A stretch of DNA of 64,000 bases from MWEI01 sp964600235 (GCA_964600235.1 CAZRIV010000005.1:124001-188000), one strand, 5' to 3'; positions 45,585 through 53,153 are shown, numbered from the stretch's first letter. Notes: generated by a model from the letters alone, not told the origin. Made by a program: numbers and translations.

Positions 45585-46139
45585 CTACGTCCTTTCTGCG
45601 TATGCATTGATGCCGGCGGCGATGGCTTTCGCCAGGGCGAGCTGATTGGCCGGGGCCTTTAAAAAACGCCTGGTTTTCTCGTTGGTGACAAACTCGCACT
45701 CGACGAGCACGGCTGGCATCCTGCTGTCCCTGAGCACCTGGAAGTTGTTCTCCTTGATCCCTCTGTTGGAATGGGCGGGGAATGACCGCATGAGGGCGTC
45801 GTGGATGTGACGGGCCAGAACCCTTGTGCCGTTGCTGCAGTGGGGATGGATGTGGGTGCTGATGCCGGATGTGGTTTCCTTGTACCAGGCGTCGCAGTGG
45901 ATTGAGACGAATGCGTCTGCATGCCATCCATTGGCGTCGACTGCCCGGTCGCGCAGCGAGACGAACACGTCCTCTTCCCGGCTCATGGCCACATAGTGTC
46001 CTAGGGCCTTGAGTTCGGCGCGCAGCAGGAACGCTATGATCAGGTTCAGGTCGGCTTCCTCGACATAGTCGAGCCGGCCTCCGTATGCCGCGCCGTTGTC
46101 CTCTCCGCCATGCCCAGGATCGATGAATATTTTCTGCAT
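45585..46139 (-). CDS. Endolysin, N-acetylmuramoyl-L-alanine amidase (Amidase_3)
   Basis: A 184-residue zinc amidase. IFIDPGHGGEDNGA holds the first His, the Glu in EADLNLIIAF follows, then FVSIHCDAWYK holds the second His and VLVECEFVTN the catalytic Glu. No signal peptide or wall-binding domain. It cleaves the stem peptide from N-acetylmuramic acid in peptidoglycan. The gene begins right after an intrinsic terminator on the same strand, so it is the first gene of the downstream (late head) unit or needs antitermination. Confidence 0.92.
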   Translation of the reverse strand: MQKIFIDPGHGGEDNGAAYGGRLDYVEEADLNLIIAFLLRAELKALGHYVAMSREEDVFVSLRDRAVDANGWHADAFVSIHCDAWYKETTSGISTHIHPHCSNGTRVLARHIHDALMRSFPAHSNRGIKENNFQVLRDSRMPAVLVECEFVTNEKTRRFLKAPANQLALAKAIAAGINAYAERT

Positions 46140-46152
46140 CAGTATGCCCCTA

Positions 46153-46199
46153 AAAAACGAAAAGGGCCGGATCCAGGGTTTTACCCCTGAACCCGGCCC
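46153..46199 (-). terminator. Intrinsic terminator at the 3' side of the fibre cassette
   Basis: On the minus strand, CCGGCCC-type arms (46164-46170 and 46193-46199) form a GC-rich hairpin. It is followed by TTTTCGTTTTTT (46163-46152). Its stem and flank (GGCCC..TT.TC.CGACACCG) closely resemble the terminator at 51185-51231. Confidence 0.85.
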
Positions 46200-46295
46200 A
46201 GTTTTCCCGACACCGGTTGTTACCGTTTGCGGATCTCCATGCGGTACTCTTCATAATCCTCAAACACTAATAGAAGTCAACATCTTTTTCTTGTT

Positions 46296-46649
46296 CTATT
46301 CCACCACAATCCGCAATCTGCCCCAGACCAGGCCGTTCTGGTTGCTGGCGTCAAAAACGATGAGCTTGGCATTGTACTTTCCCACGGGGATGCTCTGTGC
46401 CCCGAGAGCCAGAATCAGCTTGGCATCTCCTGCCTCAGCCCCTTGTATCCTGGATGCTTCATCCTGAGTCAGCGTGGAGCTCCAATTAAAGGCGGCAGAT
46501 GCCACCTGGCTGTCAATCACCAGATCATCGGCGAGCTCGAGCTGCATTCGGGTGACCGAGGTGAGATCGGGGATGTCCCCGTCCGCAAGCAGCACCAGGT
46601 CAATGGTGTTGTCATATCTGGAATAGACTCGCTCGATCGTCTGCAACAT
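46296..46649 (-). CDS. Phage virion-associated protein, unknown
   Basis: A 117-residue beta-rich protein. Its pattern VTRMQLELADDLVIDSQV then ASRIQGAEAGDAKLILALG and IPVGKYNAKLIVFDA resembles small upper-baseplate or fibre-anchor domains often encoded beside fibres in Mu-like phages. No enzymatic motif. It is the last gene before the terminator. Confidence 0.65.
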   Translation of the reverse strand: MLQTIERVYSRYDNTIDLVLLADGDIPDLTSVTRMQLELADDLVIDSQVASAAFNWSSTLTQDEASRIQGAEAGDAKLILALGAQSIPVGKYNAKLIVFDASNQNGLVWGRLRIVVE

Positions 46650-46658
46650 GTCCTCTCC

Positions 46659-47501
46659 TTACGACAGGCTCACATCCAATGCACCGGATGGAAACGTCAC
46701 GAGATCTCCCGCCCCAGGGGTCTGGTCTACCACCTGGTCATTGTCGTACATCAATACATTTCCGGCGTTGAGTGTTCCTCCATCCACAATGGCCATGCCG
46801 ACTAACCCGCTCCAACCGCCTGCTCCTACGGTAGGGAAGCTGATGTCCGCCGCGTTATCGGTCGCCCCCCCGCTCACTGCATTCCATGCAGGAGAAGAAC
46901 CGCCGGCTTTGTTGACCAGCACGCGCGCATAGCCAGTCCCGGAGCACTCCTTCCCGGCAGTGGTCAGCGTGGTGTCGCCATCCGCGCCAGCCGAGTCGAG
47001 CAAGGCGATGTATGTGGTGGGCTGCGCATAGGCTTGGTTTCGGAACATCATGTCGAGCAGCCAGTTACAGAGCTGGGTTGTGACACCCTCACCGCTGGAG
47101 GCTGATATCTCAACATATATCTGCCCGCTCTCTATTGATGGAGTGTTGCCTGATACGACTGCAAAACTGGGAGAGAATGCCCCGTAAGCCAGAACGTTCC
47201 CGGCCCCATAAGTGCCGCTGTCCACGATGGCATAGTGCGACACCGTCCCCAATGCTCCGGTTGCCTGGTCAAAGGTCACCGCCCCGGACTGTGTGACCCT
47301 GCGAGCCGAAGCCGCCCCAAATGTGACTGCCTTCCGGGCATAGCTGCCGGAGTCAGCGCACTCATTCATCGAGGCTCCGGTGGCAGCTTCCCCAGGGTCG
47401 GCAGTGCACAGTGCCAGATATACCGTTGCTGGCCTGGAATATGCGGACCCGAAAATGTGATTCAACAATGCGTTTTCTGCGTAATTGGAAAGACTGCCCA
47501 T
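46659..47501 (-). CDS. Fibre-like protein with two tandem domains
   Basis: A 280-residue protein made of two related ~135-residue units. The first runs SNYAENALLNHIFGSAY, then PATVYLALCTADP, then YARKAVTFGAASA, then HYAIVDSGTYGAGNVLAYG. The second runs LCNWLLDMMFRNQAY, PTTYIALLDSAG, YARVLVNKAGG and GMAIVDGGTLNAGNVLMY. The unit is a common phage tail-fibre-associated module. Probably a virion surface component. Confidence 0.72.
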   Translation of the reverse strand: MGSLSNYAENALLNHIFGSAYSRPATVYLALCTADPGEAATGASMNECADSGSYARKAVTFGAASARRVTQSGAVTFDQATGALGTVSHYAIVDSGTYGAGNVLAYGAFSPSFAVVSGNTPSIESGQIYVEISASSGEGVTTQLCNWLLDMMFRNQAYAQPTTYIALLDSAGADGDTTLTTAGKECSGTGYARVLVNKAGGSSPAWNAVSGGATDNAADISFPTVGAGGWSGLVGMAIVDGGTLNAGNVLMYDNDQVVDQTPGAGDLVTFPSGALDVSLS

Positions 47502-47512
47502 AGTTATCTCCT

Positions 47513-48493
47513 TTATATGCTCGCTATTGATCTTTGTGGCGTGAGTGACACGGTTGATCTCCGTGGCGTGAGTGACACGGTTGATCTCCGTGGCGTGAGT
47601 GACACTATTGACGTATCTATGATCCGGCCCAGGGCCATAATCGTTGCCGTAATGTCATTCGGTGTGGCCGATGCCCCGGTGATGCTGGCGACTATCTCTC
47701 TGAGCACTGCCTTCTCCACTTCCGGAGTGTTGCTGATGGCAGAGATGGCCGCCGCAATGGATCGTTCAACTGTGGCTTCGATGCCGGGGGTGACGGATTG
47801 TGCGGTGATGCCGCCCCCCAGGAATGAGCCAATTCCTCCATATGCATCGGAGGTTACCGTTGCCGCTGATATGGTGGCAATGATACTGCGCTCCACCTGT
47901 GCGGCTATGTCGGCCACCTCGCTGGCAGCGAGAATGCTGCTCACCAAGGACCGCGCGATCGTCATTCCTATGGTGGATGTGGCGGTGTCAGCTGCGACGG
48001 ATGCCGCGAGGCTGATCTGGCCCGATATCTCATGGGAGATGTCAGGGGTCACGGATGCTGCAGCAATATTTGCGGAGAGCTCCCTGATGGATGTGGCGAC
48101 GATGGCAGAGGTAGTGCTATCCGCAGTGACGGCCGCTGCAAGGTGCCGCGTGGTAGACGCCACTGCCGCAGGAGTTGTTGATACCCCGGCGATATTGGCC
48201 AGAAGGGAACGAGATGCAGTCTGAGTGATATCGGGTGTTATGCTCGATGCAGTTATCCCGGCCAAAAGGTTCCTGGTGAGTACTCCGACAACATCAGGCG
48301 TGACGGTAACTGCAGCAATGGATGCAGTAAGTGTCCGGCTGATGGTGGCGGAGATGGCTGATGTTGCTGAAGCTGAGGATATGGATGCAGCCAGTTCTCT
48401 GGTGACAGGCGCCCCTGATCCGGAGAGCCATCCGGGGAACATCCCCCGTAGGGGAGTTATGATGGGCTTGCGTCTGTAATCGCCCAGCGCCAT
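47513..48493 (-). CDS. Ala/Ser/Thr-rich protein of about eleven 21-residue repeats
   Basis: A 326-residue low-complexity protein. After a 28-residue head (GDYRRKPIITPLRGMFPGW) it is built from about eleven units of near-constant length 21, each resembling SRTLTASIAAVTVTPDVVGVL: Arg, Leu, Ala, Ile and Thr-Pro-Asp at fixed positions. The tail repeats VSLTPRRST three times, encoded by perfect 27-bp tandem repeats at about 47535-47600. The regularity suggests a solenoid or fibre shaft. There are no cysteines and no transmembrane or enzyme motif. Family not recognised. Confidence 0.7.
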   Translation of the reverse strand: MALGDYRRKPIITPLRGMFPGWLSGSGAPVTRELAASISSASATSAISATISRTLTASIAAVTVTPDVVGVLTRNLLAGITASSITPDITQTASRSLLANIAGVSTTPAAVASTTRHLAAAVTADSTTSAIVATSIRELSANIAAASVTPDISHEISGQISLAASVAADTATSTIGMTIARSLVSSILAASEVADIAAQVERSIIATISAATVTSDAYGGIGSFLGGGITAQSVTPGIEATVERSIAAAISAISNTPEVEKAVLREIVASITGASATPNDITATIMALGRIIDTSIVSLTPRRSTVSLTPRRSTVSLTPQRSIASI

Positions 48494-48495
48494 GC

Positions 48496-48960
48496 TTACC
48501 CGCCGATCTCCTCAAAAATTACATACCCGCTGATGGGTATGGCAGAGCCCGGCGCGGCATCCAGTTTGATGCACAGATATCCTCCAGGGGAAAGCCTGAT
48601 GCGCGTCTCGGGTGTGGGGAGGATATGCCAGCCATTGAGTACGTTCTGTGCCTGCCTCATGAGCATGGTGGTCTCGGCTGCGAAGGTCTCGGCGGTGAGG
48701 ATATTCGTGCGGACCGTGCCACCGAACGCCGGATCTCCAACTTCCAGAGGAGCCGGTGCATTCGAGGCGCCCTTTGCGCTCTGGTTTGTGGCTGTTCTGA
48801 ACACATTGAGCGGAAGCTGCTCCGATGTTTCAGAGGTATCCTGAGTGATGACGATCTCATGGATTTCAACCACCGCGTCGGATGGGGCTGCTAAAAAAAA
48901 CAGCTCACAGACTGCCGCTACTGAAAGAGCATCCAATGAAGCAGTGTACATTCTACCCAT
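48496..48960 (-). CDS. Phage structural-type protein, unknown
   Basis: A 154-residue beta-rich protein (DAVVEIHEIVITQDT, GGYLCIKLDAAPGSAIPISG) resembling jelly-roll or decoration-like proteins of unknown function. It lies between the repeat protein and the large adhesin-like gene, so probably part of the same surface assembly. Confidence 0.62.
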   Translation of the reverse strand: MGRMYTASLDALSVAAVCELFFLAAPSDAVVEIHEIVITQDTSETSEQLPLNVFRTATNQSAKGASNAPAPLEVGDPAFGGTVRTNILTAETFAAETTMLMRQAQNVLNGWHILPTPETRIRLSPGGYLCIKLDAAPGSAIPISGYVIFEEIGG

Positions 48961-48964
48961 ATGC

Positions 48965-50119
48965 TTATCTCCTTAAGAGGGTGTTCTGTCTGTGTGCAAA
49001 TAGTGGGGGGAAAGGAAATGATGGAGCTGCCGTATACACAACCCAAAACCCTACTGCGATATCACTGTACGGTGTGTTGGTGTGCCCCCAGGTGGCAGGG
49101 AGCCCGGATGCCCAAGTGTACCCACTCCCCAGGGAGGCTCTCCCAGATACAGAATCATAATAGAATTGTACCGGGTCGGCCTCGGGTAGCAGCGCCACCC
49201 AATATGGGGTATTTGCGCTTAATGTCTGCACATACGCACCGGAACAATCGGCCTTTGAAGCAGAGGCGGCCAACGTGATGGTGATATCGCTGCCCACCTT
49301 GGCCTCGGGGCAACTATTTCCGGAATCATCACCATATACAACCATCTTTGCATGGGCTGTCCCGACATATGTGTTACTCAAGTATGCATGAAGTTCCGAG
49401 GTTGTTCCTCCTGATGCATCTGACGTGCCTTTTAGTGCGAAAGCGTAATCTGTCCCATATGCCGAGGCGGGATTTGTTGAATATCCCAAGGTCGGATCTA
49501 TGATTACGGGATACGCCGCGGCATCAAGCCATTCCTGTGGAATGGTTATTGTCCATGTTTTTGATTTTTCATCAATTTGTTGCTCAAGCCATATCTCAAC
49601 GCCCTTTGCATCAATAGCCTTAGGTCTATATATATGGCAAAATTTACCAGTTTTGAAATGGTTGTTTCTTTCTTTCCAGTAAACGGCGTAAGACCCGATA
49701 ACATTATCGGGCCGGTAAAATCCGAGATCGATCTGATCTTGTGTCAATGCAGGTTGGTAATGAAAACTCAGACCATCGGCAAAAGCAAGATCCAGGCTGA
49801 TCGTGTTTTGTTTTGGAAGTTTATCGAGAATAATTTCATACTCAAGATCACCGTTTTTATCTATGTAATATCTATGCACCAGATCGCCGACGGTGATAGA
49901 TATTTGATCACCTGTGAGCCTCTCAGATACCGTTGTAATGATCGAGTCTGTATGGTTAATGTTGAGCCAGGCCTGATCATGCCACTTGGAGGCATTGATG
50001 TTAGGTATAAACTTCGCACCCTCCAGGCCTCCAAGAACCAGCGATGCGATTGCCAAACCGTCTGAGTCTCCAAGCTCGGAACGGCAATTCTTGTTCACTT
50101 CGTCATAGATTAGAGCCAT
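48965..50119 (-). CDS. Large fibre/adhesin-like protein
   Basis: A 384-residue protein. The first half contains VSERLTGDQISITVGD, GSYAVYWKERNNHFKTGK, then WTITIPQEWLDAAAYPVIIDP, a module found in many phage and prophage surface proteins. The second half is a beta-sandwich-like domain (DSVSGRASLGSGYTWASG). The start is ATG 50119, with GAGG 11 nt upstream and 14 nt after the previous stop. DNA from about 49500 to 50100 is visibly AT-richer than its surroundings, a sign of recent exchange. Confidence 0.7.
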   Translation of the reverse strand: MALIYDEVNKNCRSELGDSDGLAIASLVLGGLEGAKFIPNINASKWHDQAWLNINHTDSIITTVSERLTGDQISITVGDLVHRYYIDKNGDLEYEIILDKLPKQNTISLDLAFADGLSFHYQPALTQDQIDLGFYRPDNVIGSYAVYWKERNNHFKTGKFCHIYRPKAIDAKGVEIWLEQQIDEKSKTWTITIPQEWLDAAAYPVIIDPTLGYSTNPASAYGTDYAFALKGTSDASGGTTSELHAYLSNTYVGTAHAKMVVYGDDSGNSCPEAKVGSDITITLAASASKADCSGAYVQTLSANTPYWVALLPEADPVQFYYDSVSGRASLGSGYTWASGLPATWGHTNTPYSDIAVGFWVVYTAAPSFPFPPLFAHRQNTLLRR

Positions 50120-50133
50120 TTCGCAGGGTGCCT

Positions 50134-50574
50134 CTATTGCACGGTAATAGTGATCGTCATCACCTTGCCCGGAGCAATGTCGATGGGGATAACAACCGGA
50201 GCAGTTGGAGGCGTTGGAACAAGAGCCTGCACGACCGCCGAATAATCGGAAAGATTGCCGGATGTATCCTTTGCTCTGAGCACAGCGGCGTAAGGCCCTG
50301 GCGTGGCATTGGTAAGCGTCCAATCCGTTACCTTCCCGAGCTCAACTATATGCGTAAATGGTCCGGTGTAGGTCCATTGGCCATTTGCAAGTGTCCATCC
50401 GGAATCTCCAGGAATTACATAGTTCAACGTATAGCCTGCAAGATCCGTTTCAGTGTTTGCATTCCAGGTGATCCTGAGGTCCGCCCCGAAGAGAGGTCCG
50501 CTGAAAATTAACAGCGCCAGGGCAATGATCATCCGAACAATGATTTTTCCGTTTTTACATTTTGACAGCTTCAT
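50134..50574 (-). CDS. Secreted fibronectin-III-like protein
   Basis: A 146-residue exported protein. A basic start and hydrophobic core (VRMIIALALLIFSGPLFGA) form a signal peptide, without a clear lipobox Cys. A single FN3-like domain follows (LRITWNANTETDLAGYTL to YAAVLRAKDTSGNLSDYSA) and a Pro-rich tail. GGGAG precedes ATG 50574. A signal peptide is unusual for a virion gene; it could act on the surface of the lysogen (a moron) or during lysis. Confidence 0.75.
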   Translation of the reverse strand: MKLSKCKNGKIIVRMIIALALLIFSGPLFGADLRITWNANTETDLAGYTLNYVIPGDSGWTLANGQWTYTGPFTHIVELGKVTDWTLTNATPGPYAAVLRAKDTSGNLSDYSAVVQALVPTPPTAPVVIPIDIAPGKVMTITITVQ

Positions 50575-50585
50575 ATTATCTCCCT

Positions 50586-51164
50586 TCAGGCAGTTAATCT
50601 CCGTAATGGATAGGTGCAAGTCCATTTTTTTGAATATTTGCTGCAGTAATCATCAATATCATCGGGCTGAGTGCTTCCCAGGGGCATGCCAAAATCGTCA
50701 TGGATCTCATCGATCGCTGCTTCCACCACCCAGGTGCATATGGGGTATCGGCCATCATGATTCAGGCGGCGAAAAAGGTAGACTCCACCGCAGCACCAAT
50801 CGAGAAAATGCGTTATCAGCTTGCCCATGCCGTACTTCCGGCCCACATAGCTCCTGGCCTTGGCGGACATATGCGCACGCTCAAGAGGAAACAGGCCTGC
50901 GCGGCGATAGATGACCACCTGGTCTTTGCAGGGTGGCCCGTACTGGCTCCACAGTGTGTGCTCCCGCACGGTGATCAGCGCCTCGACTATGCGGGCCGTC
51001 TGCAGCGTACCCGCCTCCACCACGATACCCACATGGTTCACCCTGGTACGCGGCTCGCCGATGGAGCGGGTGCAGAACCGGATGCCCTTGGACAACCATG
51101 TCTCCCCTCGGGTGCAGAAGATGTCTCCGGGATGAAGGATCTGGTTCGTGTATTTCTCGTCCAT
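50586..51164 (-). CDS. YiiX-type permuted papain-like hydrolase
   Basis: A 192-residue protein of the circularly permuted papain/NlpC superfamily (YiiX-like). The N-terminal ILHPGDIFCTRGETWLSKGI precedes the His motif VNHVGIVVEAG. The likely catalytic Cys follows in YPICTWVVEAAID, the permuted order. Such enzymes cleave amide or ester bonds in peptidoglycan or lipid. ATG 51164 follows GGAG at 6 nt; that GGAG belongs to the repeat copy at 51169-51187. A longer reading would run through the terminator and is rejected. First gene of the cassette. Confidence 0.8.
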   Translation of the reverse strand: MDEKYTNQILHPGDIFCTRGETWLSKGIRFCTRSIGEPRTRVNHVGIVVEAGTLQTARIVEALITVREHTLWSQYGPPCKDQVVIYRRAGLFPLERAHMSAKARSYVGRKYGMGKLITHFLDWCCGGVYLFRRLNHDGRYPICTWVVEAAIDEIHDDFGMPLGSTQPDDIDDYCSKYSKKWTCTYPLRRLTA

Positions 51165-51168
51165 CGTT

Positions 51169-51187
51169 TGCTCCGAGTATCTGCAAA
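51169..51187 (-). repeat. Internal copy of the prophage end repeat, at the cassette start
   Basis: The minus strand reads TTTGCAGATACTCGGAGCA. It follows the T-run of the terminator directly and runs to 5 bp from the start codon of the YiiX-like gene, whose ribosome site it supplies. It is identical over 19 bp to the copies at 22693, 44955 and 60946. Confidence 0.88.
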
Positions 51188-51231
51188 AAAAATCGGGCCG
51201 GACTCCAGATGGTTCTGGAAGCCGGCCCGAT
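51185..51231 (-). terminator. Strong intrinsic terminator before the cassette
   Basis: The arms ATCGGGCCGG (51192-51201) and its exact complement (51222-51231) give a 10-bp stem. An inner TCCAGA/TCTGGA stem caps it, and on the minus strand eight T follow (51184 region). It ends the early operon. The T-run merges with the repeat at 51169-51187. Confidence 0.92.
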
Positions 51232-51253
51232 TGTCTCGACACCGTACTTATTT

Positions 51254-51400
51254 TTAGATCAGATCAGTTGCCTTTAGCGTCTCCTCTTTTTTTATGCTCG
51301 TGATTCGGCCATGCTCGATCGATATGACCAGCTTGCCGAAGAATTGCGCGGATGTCAAGGACTTCACTAGCTCGATGAGCTTATCAATGCTGATATGCAT
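51254..51400 (-). CDS. Small DUF2292/YezD-like protein
   Basis: A 48-residue protein: HISIDKLIELVKSLTSAQF followed by FGKLVISIEHGRITSIKKEE. The helix plus beta-hairpin with G-x-I/V-x-I-x-x-x-x-G-x-I matches the DUF2292 (YezD) pattern. G-rich sequence lies 4 nt before ATG 51400. Last gene before the terminator; function unknown. Confidence 0.68.
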   Translation of the reverse strand: MHISIDKLIELVKSLTSAQFFGKLVISIEHGRITSIKKEETLKATDLI

Positions 51401-51411
51401 AGGTCCCCCCA

Positions 51412-51624
51412 TTACAAAAATCCCTTCTCCCGCGCCAGCCACTCGGGGATCTCTATCTCCACTTCGCGGAGGTTGTTGTACCGTGACAGGAACTTGATCA
51501 AACTCTTGGGCAGCCAGGCCTCCCTGGTGCCGTCCGTAACCTGTATGGCCTTGAGATGGGGCCGGTCTATCAGCACCCTTACATACACTGCGAACGGCGT
51601 GTTGTTGCGTTTCGCGGGCTTCAT
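51412..51624 (-). CDS. Small phage protein, unknown
   Basis: A 70-residue basic protein (VYVRVLIDRPHLKAIQVTDG, LPKSLIKFLSRYNNLREVEI, PEWLAREKGFL). The end reads like a phage family found beside GemA in Mu-like genomes. Coupled to the 3D-domain gene by a 4-nt overlap. Confidence 0.68.
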   Translation of the reverse strand: MKPAKRNNTPFAVYVRVLIDRPHLKAIQVTDGTREAWLPKSLIKFLSRYNNLREVEIEIPEWLAREKGFL

Positions 51625-52112
51625 TTGAGCACCACGGCAAGGACATTATCCTGACGGTATCTGCGCTTCTTGTCGGGCTGCCAGATGCCTATCTGTCGGG
51701 CCTTTTTCTTCGCCATGACGTCTTCGATCGTATACACTCCGTGGCCCTCGATCCACACCTGGCGGCCGAACGTCCAGCCCTGCTCCAGGAGGTCGCGGCT
51801 GACGGCCACCACGCCGGGCCTGCACTTTGTCATCACGGCCGTGGTATGCGGCGTCGAGTCGGTCTGTGCAGCCTCGCTGTTGTAGCAGGTGATGGTCACG
51901 CGGGCGGCCGCCTGGGCGCCCAGGCTTTCCACCTGGTCGCGGATGATGCCAAGCTCCTGGTTGATGCCCTGGAGGGCCTGGTCCTCTGGCCGGTCGGAGA
52001 GGATCCCGGAGGCGAGCACCGCGCCCAGAGATATGACAATCCCGGCCAGGACGCCAACAACGGCGATCCGCTTCCACATTAGAATCTCTTCGGGGAAGAC
52101 ATAGGCTCTCAT
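51621..52112 (-). CDS. Membrane-anchored 3D-domain protein
   Basis: A 163-residue protein with one N-terminal transmembrane helix (IAVVGVLAGIVISLGAVLA) and a periplasmic 3D domain. Asp residues lie in QTDSTPHT, VAVSRDLL and YTIEDVMAKK. The 3D (MltA-like) fold suggests peptidoglycan binding or lytic transglycosylase activity. GGAAGG lies 8 nt before ATG 52112. An internal ATG at 52079 is possible. Might take part in lysis or wall remodelling; its location in the early/middle operon makes the timing unclear. Confidence 0.78.
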   Translation of the reverse strand: MRAYVFPEEILMWKRIAVVGVLAGIVISLGAVLASGILSDRPEDQALQGINQELGIIRDQVESLGAQAAARVTITCYNSEAAQTDSTPHTTAVMTKCRPGVVAVSRDLLEQGWTFGRQVWIEGHGVYTIEDVMAKKKARQIGIWQPDKKRRYRQDNVLAVVLK

Positions 52113-52116
52113 CAGA

Positions 52117-52347
52117 TCATCCTTCCGTTATGAGAAAATCAATCTCTGCGTCGGCAACTTCCCGGTATGCGGATTCGAATGCCTCCTTGGGTGACCAGCT
52201 CTTATACCCGTCTGGATACACCACGAGATAGCCTTCGCGCCTCAGTTCTTCAGCCGTCACGCCCTTTGCCCCTTTGATTTCTCCCTTGAAGTGCCCCTCG
52301 CTCATCGGTTCAGCCTTGACGATTTTTGTCCCAATATAGTTTTTCAA
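52117..52347 (-). CDS. Small phage protein (Gp49-like)
   Basis: A 76-residue acidic protein with a pattern common to many phages: YIGTKIVKAEPMSEG, GYLVVYPDGYKSWSPKEAF, ESAYREVADAEIDFL. Function unknown. It lies between two small genes of the early/middle operon. Confidence 0.75.
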   Translation of the reverse strand: MKNYIGTKIVKAEPMSEGHFKGEIKGAKGVTAEELRREGYLVVYPDGYKSWSPKEAFESAYREVADAEIDFLITEG

Positions 52348-52365
52348 TGCAATCCTCCTGGAGGG

Positions 52366-52656
52366 TTATGTTTTTTTCAGCTGCTCTATCTTGGTCCTGA
52401 ACAGTCGATCTGCTCGGTTATAGAGATTGTTGGCCCTGGTAAATTTGTTATGCGCCTTTTCATGCTTTTTATGGTCTCCAGCGCTCGCGTTCATCTCGGC
52501 TATGGCCTCATCCATCATCGAGAGGGCTTTCTTGCTCATTGCGGCGGCCCTGATCAGATACACCTCGCGGTCACTGAGCGAGAAAATGCATCTTGTGCGG
52601 ATGATCTCAATCAACTCATCCTTGGCGAGTGTATGCAGGAGTTTGATATTAGTCAC
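52366..52656 (-). CDS. Small helical phage protein after GemA
   Basis: A 96-residue helical protein (LHTLAKDELIEIIRTRC, then SMMDEAIAEMNASAG). GTG 52656 overlaps the gemA stop (GTGA), which decides this start over a longer frame inside gemA. In Mu this slot holds mor, but I see no Mor-type helix-turn-helix. Unknown function. Confidence 0.7.
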   Translation of the reverse strand: MTNIKLLHTLAKDELIEIIRTRCIFSLSDREVYLIRAAAMSKKALSMMDEAIAEMNASAGDHKKHEKAHNKFTRANNLYNRADRLFRTKIEQLKKT

Positions 52657-53153
52657 TTCTGCCGTCTCTCCTGTATGGCCTTGAGCGCCTCGATACAGTT
52701 GTGGGCCTGGTAGAAGCCCAGGAACCGCAGGTCGCCCGTTTTGAACCTGGCCTGCAGGAACCCGCGCAGGCTGAGCTCGCGGTTGCCGAAGCCATCTTTT
52801 GCCCAGTACCACTTCATGCTGTCCCAGGCCGTCTCGATGGCGGCGAGCTGGGCCGGGGTGGCCATGTTACCGCTTCGACTCTTGCCCAGGGCGTCGCGCC
52901 ATTTCATCTTGTATCTCACAAACCCGGAGTACTCGTGCCTGGCCGGCTCCTTCTTGAAACCGCAGGCCCGCAGGTGATCGATCACCCGCTCGAAACCGTC
53001 CTGGTCGAGGAGGGTGCAGGAGTCCACCCCGGCCACGCTGGCCAGCATGTCCCGGTAGGTGTCGTCGTCAAGGCCCAGCCGGCGCACTGCCAGCTTGACG
53101 AGCTTGACCTGTGCTTTTGTGATGGATGCTCCGGTTGTGCGCGGCAGGCTCAT
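52653..53153 (-). CDS. gemA: GemA regulatory protein (Mu gp16 family)
   Basis: A 166-residue protein matching the GemA/DUF1018 family: ITKAQVKLVKLAVRRLGLDD, then YRDMLASVAGVDSC, then ATPAQLAAIETAWDSMKWYW and the C-terminal FRFLGFYQAHNCIEAL-type motif (here LRFLGFYQAHNCIEALKA). In Mu, GemA influences host gene expression and supercoiling. Stop and start codons overlap with neighbours. Confidence 0.9.
   Translation of the reverse strand: MSLPRTTGASITKAQVKLVKLAVRRLGLDDDTYRDMLASVAGVDSCTLLDQDGFERVIDHLRACGFKKEPARHEYSGFVRYKMKWRDALGKSRSGNMATPAQLAAIETAWDSMKWYWAKDGFGNRELSLRGFLQARFKTGDLRFLGFYQAHNCIEALKAIQERRQK

Noticed and set aside
47535..47605. Short regular repeats that might suggest a CRISPR array
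   Set aside because: The units are tandem without spacers, 27 bp long and in frame with a coding repeat.
46296..51164. Diversity-generating retroelement acting on the fibre cassette
   Set aside because: No reverse transcriptase gene or template/variable repeat pair was found.
51165..51242. A longer N-terminus for the YiiX-like protein
   Set aside because: It would translate through the terminator hairpin; ATG 51164 has a good ribosome site.
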